The notes under the pieces are model-generated. The model was given only the letters and a program-made list of their open reading frames with translations, did not search any database and was not told the DNA's origin. A stretch of DNA of 35,481 bases from Prolixibacteraceae bacterium (lineage in GTDB: Bacteria > Bacteroidota > Bacteroidia > Bacteroidales > Prolixibacteraceae). How positions within the stretch are numbered: the stretch's first letter is position 1; the number at the start of each line of letters is the position of its first letter. A program made the translations under genes and the position numbers. Below, in pieces: positions 1-8,366 of the stretch. The stretch is taken from the NCBI GenBank assembly GCA_028282195.1, contig JANQII010000178.1:1-35481 (forward strand), read 5' to 3'.

Positions 1-87
1 AACTCCAAGAATTATGAAAGGCTAAACCAAACATCGGTGACAATGGTTCAGGTAGCTGCTATAAGAATTATGTTGAACCGTTTTTAG
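1..87 (+). mobile_element. C-terminal tail of a DDE transposase (IS5-like), cut by the window edge
   Basis: An open frame enters from the left edge and stops with TAG at 85-87, giving 28 residues that include KNYERLNQTS and AAIRIMLNRF. A short tail of this kind (KNYxRL, then a hydrophobic IRIML stretch before the stop) is typical of the C-terminus of IS5-type DDE transposases. No terminal inverted repeat can be identified because most of the element lies outside the window. It converges on the HlyD gene with about 24 bases between the stops. The family assignment rests on 28 residues only. Confidence 0.5.
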
Positions 88-110
88 ACAGCTTCTAAGA
101 TTGACTAAAA

Positions 111-1415
111 TCAGTCTAAAACTTTGTCTTTCAGCAGGGATTTAATTGGATTGAAGAAACGCTGGATAAGCCTTAAATCCTCGGTTACAATATCCACATC
201 ACCTTGCATTTCCTGACTAAATGTTAAGGCAAGATTATAATTTGTTTTCAGGTCTTGTGGCAAGTTAATTTCAGCAATATAATTATCGTTTGAAGGAACC
301 AGCGAAATTGACTTTACAGTCCCATGAACCATCCCATATTCCATGTATGGGAAATTGTCAAATTTAATATTCACACGCTGTCCTGGTTTTACTTTCCCTG
401 CACCTTTGAGCGGCAAAGTAACACGGCCAATAATTTTACTTTCACTTTCAGGAACAACCGTAAAAACAACATCATCTTTTTTTACTTGCTGATTCTTACT
501 CCAGAAGTTTGTAAACGTTACCTGTCCATGGATTGGTGTTTTCAGCACAAATGCCTGATCAAGGTATTCAAGACGGCTTTTAAGGACATTTAAAGCTTCC
601 ACAAGTTCTGATTGGTTTTTGAGCTTTTGGTCTTCAAACTCCTTTTCTGTATCAATAACCTGTTGCTCCATCTGAATACGTTCATTTTCAGTTTTGGCAA
701 GATTGGTCCTCACATCATTAAAAGCATACTTCTTTTGGAGCAATGTAGCTTTTGACTTGTTGAAATCGACAAGCGAAATCACCCCCCGAACATACAATCC
801 GGAATCCCGGTTAAACTGTCCTTTGGCTATTTGAAATTCATCCTCAACAATTTTGCGCTGCGTCCAAAGCCGGTCGTAATACATTCTTTGGGTACTAACC
901 TGCCTCCTAAACGATTCAATTTTTTGCGGAAAGAAGTTCAAACGTATGAAACTTATATAATTATTATACAAGCGCAGAAATGATGAAAAATCAGACTGAA
1001 TATCGCCCAGACTGTAATCCAAAGACAACTCTTTATAATATATCGTATCAAAAGTAATAAAGAAGCGGTCAATTTCTTTGAGTATTTCCTGAAGCTTTAA
1101 TACATCCTCATGATCTGCGGTATTCTCTAAAATTGCAATTACCTGATCTTGCAGAACGGTATCTTTATCAGCAACAAACAATTGATCAATTTTTCCGGTA
1201 GTACGTGCAACAATATGGGCTGGTGGGTTTTCTGACATGACCACAATCCGGGCCCCTATAATATCCGGATATTTAAACAACCATCCACCAGCCAGTATCA
1301 AAAAGACAAATGCCAAAACAACAGCTAATCCACTACGCAACAGCCATGATGGCGACTTTCCGATTATCTCCTGGACCTCGTCACTTCTTATTTCAATATT
1401 TTCATTTTGCGGCAT
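111..1415 (-). CDS. HlyD-family membrane fusion protein of a peptide exporter
   Basis: A 434-residue periplasmic adaptor linking an inner-membrane ABC transporter to an outer-membrane channel. A short cytoplasmic N-terminus is followed by one membrane helix at about 27-49. Next come a lipoyl-like half (HIVARTTGKIDQLFVADKDT), a long predicted coiled-coil at about 100-285 and the second lipoyl/beta-barrel half (TPIHGQVTFTN, then GRVTLPLKGAGKVKPGQ). This order and length are usual for adaptors of bacteriocin-type exporters. It is the last gene of a leftward operon behind the C39-peptidase ABC transporter, separated from it only by the damaged GxxExxY gene. No TolC-like gene and no double-glycine precursor peptide is visible nearby, so the cargo is unknown. 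Confidence 0.85.
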   Translation of the reverse strand: MPQNENIEIRSDEVQEIIGKSPSWLLRSGLAVVLAFVFLILAGGWLFKYPDIIGARIVVMSENPPAHIVARTTGKIDQLFVADKDTVLQDQVIAILENTADHEDVLKLQEILKEIDRFFITFDTIYYKELSLDYSLGDIQSDFSSFLRLYNNYISFIRLNFFPQKIESFRRQVSTQRMYYDRLWTQRKIVEDEFQIAKGQFNRDSGLYVRGVISLVDFNKSKATLLQKKYAFNDVRTNLAKTENERIQMEQQVIDTEKEFEDQKLKNQSELVEALNVLKSRLEYLDQAFVLKTPIHGQVTFTNFWSKNQQVKKDDVVFTVVPESESKIIGRVTLPLKGAGKVKPGQRVNIKFDNFPYMEYGMVHGTVKSISLVPSNDNYIAEINLPQDLKTNYNLALTFSQEMQGDVDIVTEDLRLIQRFFNPIKSLLKDKVLD

Positions 1416-1441
1416 ACTTATTTAGACGCAGATTTAAATGA

Positions 1442-1720
1442 TTAATTATGATTTTTAAGATAACTATTTGAAAAAACTTTCCTTTTAATTACACAACCTT
1501 CAACCATTATATCAGCAAAATAATCTCCAACTTCAACACCTTCATAAAAGACTTTTACATTCTTTTGTCTCTCACAACTTAACCCATGTTTTGGCAACTC
1601 AATCATCATAGCCCTTTCATAAACCTTCTCCAAAAAACCATACCCTAATTGATTATAAACATTATAATAAGCATTTATAATGTTTTTGGTTATTTCAGTA
1701 TGTTTATAGTTTTCGTTCAT
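1442..1720 (-). pseudogene. GxxExxY family protein, C-terminally truncated
   Basis: A 92-residue protein whose first 75 residues match the GxxExxY family (PD-(D/E)XK-like, function unknown). The family motif is visible as GFLEKVY at 28-34, and the conserved GDYFADIMVEGCVI block follows. Family members normally run to about 125-130 residues, continuing with an ExK-type motif and an HEAQLLNYL-like helix. Here the frame changes into an unrelated tail (KRKVFSNSYLKNHN) and stops 26 bases before the HlyD start. The catalytic-type ExK and the last third are absent, so this is probably a decayed copy. It lies inside the exporter operon, a placement seen for this family in other Bacteroidota operons. 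Confidence 0.7.
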
Positions 1721-1770
1721 TTACAAAGTTACATCTGCGAAAATCATAAATATCATAAAAATCAGCGTCT

Positions 1771-3960
1771 CTACCCTCCAAGCTCTAGTTGGTTTTTCAC
1801 CAAGTTATAATAAGCACCTTTCTTTTCTGTTAATTCATCATGATTTCCAATCTCGACAATCTCACCTTTATCCAGCACAACAATCTGATCGGCATTCTTC
1901 ACCGTACTAAGTCGATGTGCAACCACAACGACTGTCTTTCCTTCATAAACCTTATCCAGGTTCTCCATAATCACTTTCTCGTTGTTTGCATCAAGCGCAT
2001 TGGTTGCTTCATCAAAGAATAAATATTCAGGACTCTTATAAATAACCCGGGCAATTAAAATTCGTTGCTTTTGCCCCTGACTCAAACCATGTCCTTCCTG
2101 TCCAATTTTCGTATTATAACCCAATGGCAGGCTTTCAATAAAATCCTGAATGTTAGCGGTACGAACAGCAAACAAAAGCTTTTCTTTGTCTACATGCTCA
2201 TCACCAACAACAATATTATTTACTATTGAATCTGAAAAAATGAACCCATCCTGCATTACCGCACCCACTTTGGTTCTCCACCATTGCTGGGAGAAGTTTT
2301 GCAAATCGGTATCGCCAACCCTAACTTTACCGTTAACCGGATCATAAAAACCAAGCATCAGCTTCACCAAGGTCGTTTTTCCACTTCCACTTGTACCTAC
2401 AATTGCCGTAACTTTCTTTTCAGGTATCTCCAGATTTATATTATTCAGAACTTTAGGTGAATGCGGTCCTTCATACTGAAACAGCAAATCCTGAATATAT
2501 ATTGACTTTTTAGCTGGAAGTGAATTAATACGCGGAGCATCCTTCTTTTCTTCATCATCCCGCTGATGAATCTCACCCAATCGCTCTAAACTAATCTTAG
2601 CATCCTGAGCAAGGTGCATAAAACTAATCATATCATTCAGTGGTGCATTCAACTGCCCAATAATATACTGAACAGCAATCATCATACCCAGCGTCATATT
2701 TCCGTTCAGCACAGCCATTGCAGCAATAACTACAATAATGATATTTTTCGTTTCATTGATAAATACTGAACCAGCCTGCTGATATTGATCTATAGTTAGG
2801 TTTTGCACATTCACCCGGAAAAGCCTTGCCTGAATACGCTCCCACTCCCACCTTTTTTGTTTTTCGTAGTTATTCAGCTTAATTTCCTGCATACCATTAA
2901 TTAACTGAATAAGCATACTTTGATTTTCCGACAATTGGGCAAACTTTTTATAATCCAGTTGCCGGCGACGCCTCATAAACAGATAAACCCAAACCAGGTA
3001 CAGTGCCGACCCCAATACGAATACCAGCAGAATCTCCCAACTATAAAGGGCCAGCACAATACCAAAAATAACTAAGCTAAAAAGTGAGAATAATATATTT
3101 AACGTCTGTGTTGTCAAAAAGCGTTCAATCCTTCTGTGATCCTGAATCCGCTGCATCAGGTCCCCAATCATCTTAGTATCGAAAAAGCCAATAGGTAGTT
3201 TCATCAACTTAATCAGGAAATCTGAAATAATGGAAATATTTATCCGGGTTGAAATGTGAAGCAATATCCAGGATCGAATAAAATCAACTGTCATTCTACT
3301 AATGAACAAAACCAGCTGAGCAATAAGCACCAGGTAAATAAAACCAAGGTCTTGATTATTGATACCAACATCAACGATACTTTGTGTCAAGAACGGAAAA
3401 ATTAGCTGAATAATACTTGCCGCCAGAAAGCCCAGCAATAATTGCCCGGCTAATCGCTTATGAGGCCGCATATATCGCCAAAGAAAACCAAACCCAGATC
3501 GGTCAGACTTATCATCTTCACGCTCATAAAATTCAGGGGTTGGCTGTACCATCAAACAAATGCCCTTTTGACTTCCTTTGCTTACAGTTGCCAACCAATG
3601 CTTTTTAAATTCCTGCTCCTCATATTTTACCAATCCAAAAGCTGGGTCAGCTACGTGAATCTTTTCCTTTTTAACCTCATAAACAACCACAAAGTGATTC
3701 TGGTCCCAATGAACAATGCAGGGCTTTGGAACATCTTTAGCCAGTTGCTCAAAAGTAACCTTTGTCCCGAGGCTTCGCATTCCAATAGCTTCTGCGGCAT
3801 CACTAATCCCCAAAAGAGAAACTCCTTCCCTGGAAATATGAGATTGCTCCCGTAAATAATTCAGGTTAAAATTCCGGCCATAGAATTTCGCAATCATCCG
3901 CAGGCAGGTAGGCCCGCAATCCATTGCGTCCGGTTGTTTATAATGAGGAAAACGAGGCAT
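1771..3960 (-). CDS. Peptidase-domain (C39) ABC exporter, bacteriocin/lantibiotic type
   Basis: A 729-residue half transporter expected to cleave a leader peptide after a double-glycine-type site and export the mature peptide. The N-terminal C39 domain is complete: catalytic Cys15 in DAMDCGPTC, His89 in HWDQNHFVVV and Asp105 in VADPAFG. A membrane domain of six helices spans about 170-440. The nucleotide-binding domain has Walker A GTSGSGKTT (522-530), signature LSQGQ (626-630) and Walker B YLFFDEAT (646-653). It is the first gene of the leftward operon that ends with the HlyD adaptor. All catalytic residues are present, so the exporter should be active even though the gene between is broken. 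The substrate could not be located in this window. Confidence 0.92.
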   Translation of the reverse strand: MPRFPHYKQPDAMDCGPTCLRMIAKFYGRNFNLNYLREQSHISREGVSLLGISDAAEAIGMRSLGTKVTFEQLAKDVPKPCIVHWDQNHFVVVYEVKKEKIHVADPAFGLVKYEEQEFKKHWLATVSKGSQKGICLMVQPTPEFYEREDDKSDRSGFGFLWRYMRPHKRLAGQLLLGFLAASIIQLIFPFLTQSIVDVGINNQDLGFIYLVLIAQLVLFISRMTVDFIRSWILLHISTRINISIISDFLIKLMKLPIGFFDTKMIGDLMQRIQDHRRIERFLTTQTLNILFSLFSLVIFGIVLALYSWEILLVFVLGSALYLVWVYLFMRRRRQLDYKKFAQLSENQSMLIQLINGMQEIKLNNYEKQKRWEWERIQARLFRVNVQNLTIDQYQQAGSVFINETKNIIIVVIAAMAVLNGNMTLGMMIAVQYIIGQLNAPLNDMISFMHLAQDAKISLERLGEIHQRDDEEKKDAPRINSLPAKKSIYIQDLLFQYEGPHSPKVLNNINLEIPEKKVTAIVGTSGSGKTTLVKLMLGFYDPVNGKVRVGDTDLQNFSQQWWRTKVGAVMQDGFIFSDSIVNNIVVGDEHVDKEKLLFAVRTANIQDFIESLPLGYNTKIGQEGHGLSQGQKQRILIARVIYKSPEYLFFDEATNALDANNEKVIMENLDKVYEGKTVVVVAHRLSTVKNADQIVVLDKGEIVEIGNHDELTEKKGAYYNLVKNQLELGG

Positions 3961-4063
3961 ATCGTTTATTTACATCATAAAAATAGATGAAATGAATATA
4001 CGACAGACGCCCACACAACATTAGTTATTCACAATCAGGCGTTAATTAAGAAATCTTAAAACT

Positions 4064-4096
4064 ACTGATCCGATCACTTGAAGTGATCGGATCAGT
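4064..4096 (-). terminator. Perfect 16-bp inverted repeat after the S8 protease gene
   Basis: ACTGATCCGATCACTT (4064-4079) is repeated as its exact reverse complement at 4081-4096 around a single G. It lies 16 bases past the protease stop. On the minus strand it is followed by AGTTTTAAGATTTC, a moderately T-rich run. It most likely terminates the protease transcript and separates it from the exporter operon. Confidence 0.7.
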
Positions 4097-4112
4097 GACA
4101 CAATCTAATTTT

Positions 4113-6557
4113 TTATTTTTGGACCACCAGCTTCCCGGTCAGTATTTCATCTTCTATTTTGGCTTTTACAATATATACCCCTTCCTGCCAGCCCTGGGTG
4201 TTAATTTTATAATCTTGGCTTCTTATTTTACTTTTCTTTCCCTTTAATTGTTGACCCTGAGTGAAAACTTCCAAATCCCATTCAGCAAGATCAACCCTGT
4301 TTTTATCGTTTTCATCTGAAGACTTTATGCTTACAGTTGTTTCGCCAGATGAAGGATTAGGGGAAATGGAGAGGTAATGGCTGCGGCAACTAACAGCGGT
4401 TGCCCCCATCCTCGCCCATTCAGACCATCCACATTGGTTATGGGCCCTGATTTCTATGCCAAACGTACTGTAATTATTTGGATAAATGGTAGCATATTGG
4501 TCCATATGGCCATAAGGGTAAATTGTTGCACCAGTAACCCGCCATTCCCAATCGTCAATATCTGCATCACCTGCTGGGTGCACAGCTTTGCAGTCATTGG
4601 GAGACCCGAAACAAAAGTCATATACAGGCATACCTGTATAAATATTTACCAGATGCTGTCCATATGCATAAATTGCTGGTTCGCCAGACCAAATGTTATC
4701 CTTGTTGACAACTATAGGATCACCACAACCTACATTTATACTTGCTATCAGGTTAGTCATAATGGAACCTCCTAAATTCCGAACGGTTACTTGGTTTGTT
4801 GAAGGTGAACCTTCAGTTAATTCAAGTATTGTTCCTCCTCCGGAAGTTACAGACCAAGTAACATTTGCATTTGCAGGAAGGTTGCTTATTGAAAAAACTT
4901 CTGAATTACAAATCTCGTCAGGTCCCATAATAGTTGGAAAAATTGATTGTAAAGCTGCAAAGGCATTGACGCGGCCATAACCATAAGTATTATCAAAACC
5001 AGTAGTGCCCATATCTGTTGCCGTTTGTTGTAATGTTGTTCGTATTTGTGTCTCTGTTAAATCTGGTCTCACAGATAACATTAAAGCGGCAACACCTGCA
5101 ACTTGCGGACATGCTGCTGAGGTGCCATTAAACTCATCATAGTAATTCCCTGCAACATACCCATCACTTCCTTCCCTGTCAATTGTTCTGACATCTCCGG
5201 GATTTCCTCCAGAAGGAGCAACCAAATCCATTGAATTTCCCCTACAACTATAATTATGAATATTCCCATTTTTATCAATTGCCCCAACAGTTAACACTCC
5301 ATCAACATTGGCTGGAAAGCGAACAGTAAGATGATCATATGGACTGTCATCATTCCCTGAGGCAAAAACAACCACACACCCTAAGTGATTTACCCCTTGT
5401 GTCCTTCCCTGTGTCCTGGCTCGTCCAAGAGCTAATGTAATTGCATCAAAATTAGCACCTGGATCAGTAAAACTCCAGGAATTACTAATTACATCCGCTT
5501 CAGCATCGTCCCAGGCAAAATCAATGGCATTTACAATATCCTGAATATCTTCTGAGTAGTTGATAAAATCTACCCAGCTACCATTATAATATACTTGATC
5601 CACAAACCAATCATTGAATATATTAATTGGAACAATCTCTACACTTGGGGCGATCCCACGGATACCAAGAGAATTGTGGCTTGCAGCAATAATCCCTGCA
5701 CAACATTGCCCATGTCCGAATGGCTTATCAGAATCGTATGGGAAAGTTGTTGATGGTGGATTGTTAGCATTCGGAGCCCCCAGCGTATTGGGGTTTTGTT
5801 GTGAAAATTGAGGGGTAAATCCCTGTAGCACCCTGCCGTTTAAATCTTCATGATTTTCAACACCATCATCAATAACTGCAACCCGAATCGGGCAACTTCC
5901 GGTTGTAATGTTCCACGCTTCAGGTGCATTAATGTCAATTCCAATAGTCCCACCAAACTGCCCTGTATTATTTAAATAATATTGTTCACTATATTTTGGG
6001 TCATTGACCTGATGATTTTTCCTTGGGGCTATAAGGTTTGGATGACAGTACTCTACCAAACCACTTTCATAAATAAGGTTCGAGTATTCAAGCAGCTTGT
6101 CCCAATCATCTGTACCTAAAATATAAGAGCCATACTTCGTCCGGTTTTTAACAGATATTTTATAATTGGCCAACTTAAGGATATCTTCTATAGAAACATT
6201 GTTTTTAGGTTGCATAAGAATCTCACCTGTAAAATAAATTGGTAGTTCCTTCAATTGATAAGCAGGCATTACATTTGAAAATTCCTTGTATTCTTTAAGC
6301 TCTTTTACATCTAAAGCATCCTCAGCAAAAACAATCCCGATATCCTGCTTTATTTTTATTAATTTTTCGATACTTCTTTTACTTTCTAATGTTTCCACTG
6401 CATCTTCAAAACTTTGTTCTTTTTCAAGTTTTACAACATATGTGTCGGATTGTTTTTTTAAATAGTGCTTTTTACCAGCTGACCAGTAATAACTGCTTTG
6501 CGCATATACAAATGATGTTAAAAAAATCACGATTAAGGTTAGATTTATTTTTTTCAT
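4113..6557 (-). CDS. Secreted subtilisin-family (S8) serine protease with T9SS sorting domain
   Basis: An 814-residue protein with a signal peptide ending near VYAQ (20). A propeptide-like region covers about 21-200. The S8 catalytic domain has Asp230 (VAVIDDG), His282 (GHGQCCAG), oxyanion Asn402 (ASGND) and Ser480 (NGTSAACPQVAG), so the triad is complete. After about residue 545 come Ig/PKD-like beta domains (PDEICNSEVFSISNLP onward). The C-terminus carries a type A T9SS signal (LSISPNPSSGET, then GVYIVKAKIEDEILTGKLVV), which predicts passage over the outer membrane and surface anchoring or release. The gene starts 12 bases after the upstream lipoprotein stop, so the two are co-transcribed. 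A second, truncated copy of the N-terminus lies at 7249-7380. Confidence 0.95.
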   Translation of the reverse strand: MKKINLTLIVIFLTSFVYAQSSYYWSAGKKHYLKKQSDTYVVKLEKEQSFEDAVETLESKRSIEKLIKIKQDIGIVFAEDALDVKELKEYKEFSNVMPAYQLKELPIYFTGEILMQPKNNVSIEDILKLANYKISVKNRTKYGSYILGTDDWDKLLEYSNLIYESGLVEYCHPNLIAPRKNHQVNDPKYSEQYYLNNTGQFGGTIGIDINAPEAWNITTGSCPIRVAVIDDGVENHEDLNGRVLQGFTPQFSQQNPNTLGAPNANNPPSTTFPYDSDKPFGHGQCCAGIIAASHNSLGIRGIAPSVEIVPINIFNDWFVDQVYYNGSWVDFINYSEDIQDIVNAIDFAWDDAEADVISNSWSFTDPGANFDAITLALGRARTQGRTQGVNHLGCVVVFASGNDDSPYDHLTVRFPANVDGVLTVGAIDKNGNIHNYSCRGNSMDLVAPSGGNPGDVRTIDREGSDGYVAGNYYDEFNGTSAACPQVAGVAALMLSVRPDLTETQIRTTLQQTATDMGTTGFDNTYGYGRVNAFAALQSIFPTIMGPDEICNSEVFSISNLPANANVTWSVTSGGGTILELTEGSPSTNQVTVRNLGGSIMTNLIASINVGCGDPIVVNKDNIWSGEPAIYAYGQHLVNIYTGMPVYDFCFGSPNDCKAVHPAGDADIDDWEWRVTGATIYPYGHMDQYATIYPNNYSTFGIEIRAHNQCGWSEWARMGATAVSCRSHYLSISPNPSSGETTVSIKSSDENDKNRVDLAEWDLEVFTQGQQLKGKKSKIRSQDYKINTQGWQEGVYIVKAKIEDEILTGKLVVQK

Positions 6558-6569
6558 GGTTTTAGGTTT

Positions 6570-7019
6570 TTATTTGTAACTAATGATTTTTGTAATTAAT
6601 AATCTTTTAGCAGCAGGAGGACCATAAATTGCCTTACATATAAGTGGAAAGTCAGGAAAAAAAAGGCTGGATTGCCCTCTTTCTTCCTCTGTTAATTCCC
6701 GGTATTCGAAATATAGCCAGGTACCAATAGTTTGAGGGACGGAGTCTGGAATTCCTATTTTTGAAAAATAGGGTACGCCAATTGCATTATTATAACTAAT
6801 ATCTATCTCATCTCCGAATGTAGAGAAATTACCAGCTACACCAATCCCTTTTGGATTTTCTACTTCTATCAAGACAATTTCACCATAACACAGTGCGGTA
6901 ATTTCAATAATTCTTCCTTTGGCATGGTATGGGGGGAGCTCGTCTTCTTTTTCGCATCCTGCACCTATTAAACCCAGGAGCAGGAAAATAAAACTAATTT
7001 TTAAAGGATTTGCTTTCAT
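6570..7019 (-). CDS. Small lipoprotein upstream of the S8 protease (copy A)
   Basis: A 149-residue lipoprotein of no function I recognise. The start is placed at the ATG giving MKANPLKISF, because a hydrophobic stretch and lipobox (LIGAGC) follow at once; the frame stays open 43 codons further upstream. The mature part (CEKEDELPPYHAKG, then CYGEIVLIEVENP and a WLYFEYRELTEEE motif) resembles small Bacteroidota lipoproteins of unknown function. It is predicted to be all-beta and to sit in the outer or inner membrane. The signal peptide is nearly identical to that of copy B at 7396-7863, but the mature part is unlike it. It lies 12 bases before the protease start, so a role as partner, chaperone or inhibitor of the protease is a reasonable inference. 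Confidence 0.75.
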   Translation of the reverse strand: MKANPLKISFIFLLLGLIGAGCEKEDELPPYHAKGRIIEITALCYGEIVLIEVENPKGIGVAGNFSTFGDEIDISYNNAIGVPYFSKIGIPDSVPQTIGTWLYFEYRELTEEERGQSSLFFPDFPLICKAIYGPPAAKRLLITKIISYK

Positions 7020-7236
7020 GGTAAAAAAATTAAGTTTGAAGGGGGTAATATTAACTACCGGAAGTGCCGGTTTTGAGGATAATTTAATAGGTGGCGGCTT
7101 CATGATAACTTGGTTTAAAAGTTGAACAATAAAAACATATCCGGGCATTTATTACCCGGTGGTTCCCTTTTTCCCAAATCATCCACGTTTATATGATGTT
7201 TAATTTACAAAAAGGTTGCATTGTAAAATGTGATTT
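6942..7236 (-). repeat. Direct repeat copy A: shared leader and signal-peptide module
   Basis: About 295 bases align without visible gaps to 7786-8080, a constant offset of 844 bases. The repeat covers the upstream leader, a GC-rich hairpin (CCGGG/CCCGG near 7142-7160) and the codons of the lipoprotein signal peptide. Identity is highest in the roughly 100 bases upstream of the hairpin and across the signal-peptide codons. Similarity ends just past the lipobox Cys, where the two lipoproteins diverge. Confidence 0.85.
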
Positions 7237-7248
7237 AATATTATAGTT

Positions 7249-7380
7249 TCAAAGCATAAATTCTTTGTGTTCCTCTAATCTCAAAGGTATCTTTTCATCC
7301 TTATACCAATAATAAGAATCCCTTTGTCCAAATAAATTTATGGACATAAAGATTAACCCAAATATGATTGTAACTTTCAT
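7249..7380 (-). pseudogene. Truncated N-terminus of an S8 protease paralogue (43 codons)
   Basis: The minus strand carries a 43-residue frame: a signal peptide (MKVTIIFGLIF, ending near LFGQ), then DSYYWYKDEKIPLRLEE, stopped by TGA at 7249-7251. This parallels the start of the intact protease (signal peptide, then SSYYWSAGKKHYLKKQSD). It starts 15 bases after the stop of lipoprotein copy B, just as the intact protease starts 12 bases after lipoprotein copy A. Its stop lies 12 bases from the border of direct repeat A. I read it as the remnant of the upstream protease copy after a tandem duplication and deletion. A small exported peptide cannot be excluded. Confidence 0.7.
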
Positions 7381-7395
7381 GATTTTAATAATTTA

Positions 7396-7863
7396 TTATT
7401 CATAATCTTTAACTATTTCTACGACCCGGATGTTCTTGTGTTTACGGTCTGTAGGCTTCTCTGTAACAACATGATAGTTGACCCCCTGAGCTACCGCTGC
7501 GATATTGGTTAAAAAAGTTATTGTATAAATAATCTCTAAATTGTTTTCCTCCACTTTTTCAACGTAGTGGTCAATACCGGTCGAAAACGTTTTATTTCCA
7601 ATAATAACAGTATAGTTTGTGAAGTCAATTTGAGGAGTACAATCACTTTCAATGTATTTTTCTAACTCTTGTTGAGAAGTAATGATATAGTGATTGTTCA
7701 TATATCCTGACTCTAAATACCATGGTTCGTTTTCACATTTAAAATCTGAAAATTTGAAGAATTCTTTCTCAATAAATTCTCCAGCTTCTTCTTTTTCACA
7801 CCCTGCACCCATAAAACCCAGGAGCAGGAAAATAAAACTGATTTTTAAAGGAGTTGTTCTCAT
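7396..7863 (-). CDS. PrcB-like lipoprotein upstream of the truncated protease (copy B)
   Basis: A 155-residue lipoprotein with a signal peptide MRTTPLKISFIFLLLG and lipobox FMGAGC. The mature region ITSQQELEKYIESDC, then IDFTNYTVIIGNK, then HYVEKVEENNLEIIYTI and NYHVV follows the pattern of the PrcB family (a beta-sandwich with a G-x-Y-like strand pair). In Treponema denticola PrcB is a lipoprotein required for the PrcA-PrtP subtilisin complex (dentilisin). The PrcB match is from pattern memory, not a search. The gene is followed after 15 bases by the protease remnant, so in the ancestral arrangement it would have headed a lipoprotein-protease pair. Its signal peptide and leader are a near copy of those of 6570-7019. 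Confidence 0.7.
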   Translation of the reverse strand: MRTTPLKISFIFLLLGFMGAGCEKEEAGEFIEKEFFKFSDFKCENEPWYLESGYMNNHYIITSQQELEKYIESDCTPQIDFTNYTVIIGNKTFSTGIDHYVEKVEENNLEIIYTITFLTNIAAVAQGVNYHVVTEKPTDRKHKNIRVVEIVKDYE

Positions 7864-8080
7864 GTTAAAAATATTAAAGTTGAAAGGGTAACATTAACTA
7901 CCGGAAGTCCTAGTTTTGAAGGTAATTTAACAAGTGGTGGCTCCATGACAATTTGGTTTAAAGGTTGAACAATAAAAACATACCCGGGCATTTATTGCCC
8001 GGTGGTTCCCTTTTTCCCAAATCATCCACGTTTATATGATGTTTAATCTATAAAAAGGTTGCGCTTAAAAATGTAATTTA
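7786..8080 (-). repeat. Direct repeat copy B: shared leader and signal-peptide module
   Basis: This is the second copy of the module at 6942-7236. The hairpin is here CCGGGC/GCCCGG (about 7984-8002) and is one pair stronger than in copy A, where the pair is T-G. The 7864-8366 gap between the lipoprotein and EF-G holds this leader, an AT-rich stretch without genes and the EF-G promoter. Confidence 0.85.
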
Positions 8081-8267
8081 AAACATAATTTTTACACTTA
8101 GCAAATCATTACAAAGAGCATCATAAAATGCTTATTTACTAGATTAACACTTGGTTTTATTGTCAAAAAACAACCATTTTCACAAGCATATATTCAAAAA
8201 AAATAAGTTTGCAATAAGCTCTAATTTCAAAAACATTTTAATAACATGCTTCTTAAATAAACCCCAC

Positions 8268-8298
8268 GTTGTTTGTTAAGAAATTATTACTAATTTTG
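8268..8298 (+). promoter_or_regulatory. Bacteroidota-type promoter of the EF-G paralogue
   Basis: A TAATTTTG -7 element at 8291-8298 fits TAnnTTTG. It is preceded by TTG at 8269-8271 with 19 bases between, which fits the -33 element. This places transcription start near 8305 and leaves a 5' leader of about 60 bases before the EF-G ATG at 8367. Confidence 0.6.
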
Positions 8299-8366
8299 GT
8301 GGCTCTCAAATAAAAAATCTATAATCAATAACTGCGATTTTTAACCAATAAAATAATCCAAATAAG

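Noticed and set aside
3460-3855. A 131-codon frame on the plus strand opposite the C39 transporter
   Set aside because: It is fully antisense to a gene with complete catalytic motifs and has no domain of its own.
7020-7148. A 43-codon leader peptide (MPGYVFIVQ...) upstream of lipoprotein A, with an equally long frame (7864-7992) upstream of lipoprotein B
   Set aside because: Between the two copies most base changes alter the amino acid and very few are silent, so there is no sign of selection on a peptide. In copy A the frame runs into the lipoprotein, in copy B it ends at ATGA. I treat it as untranslated leader.
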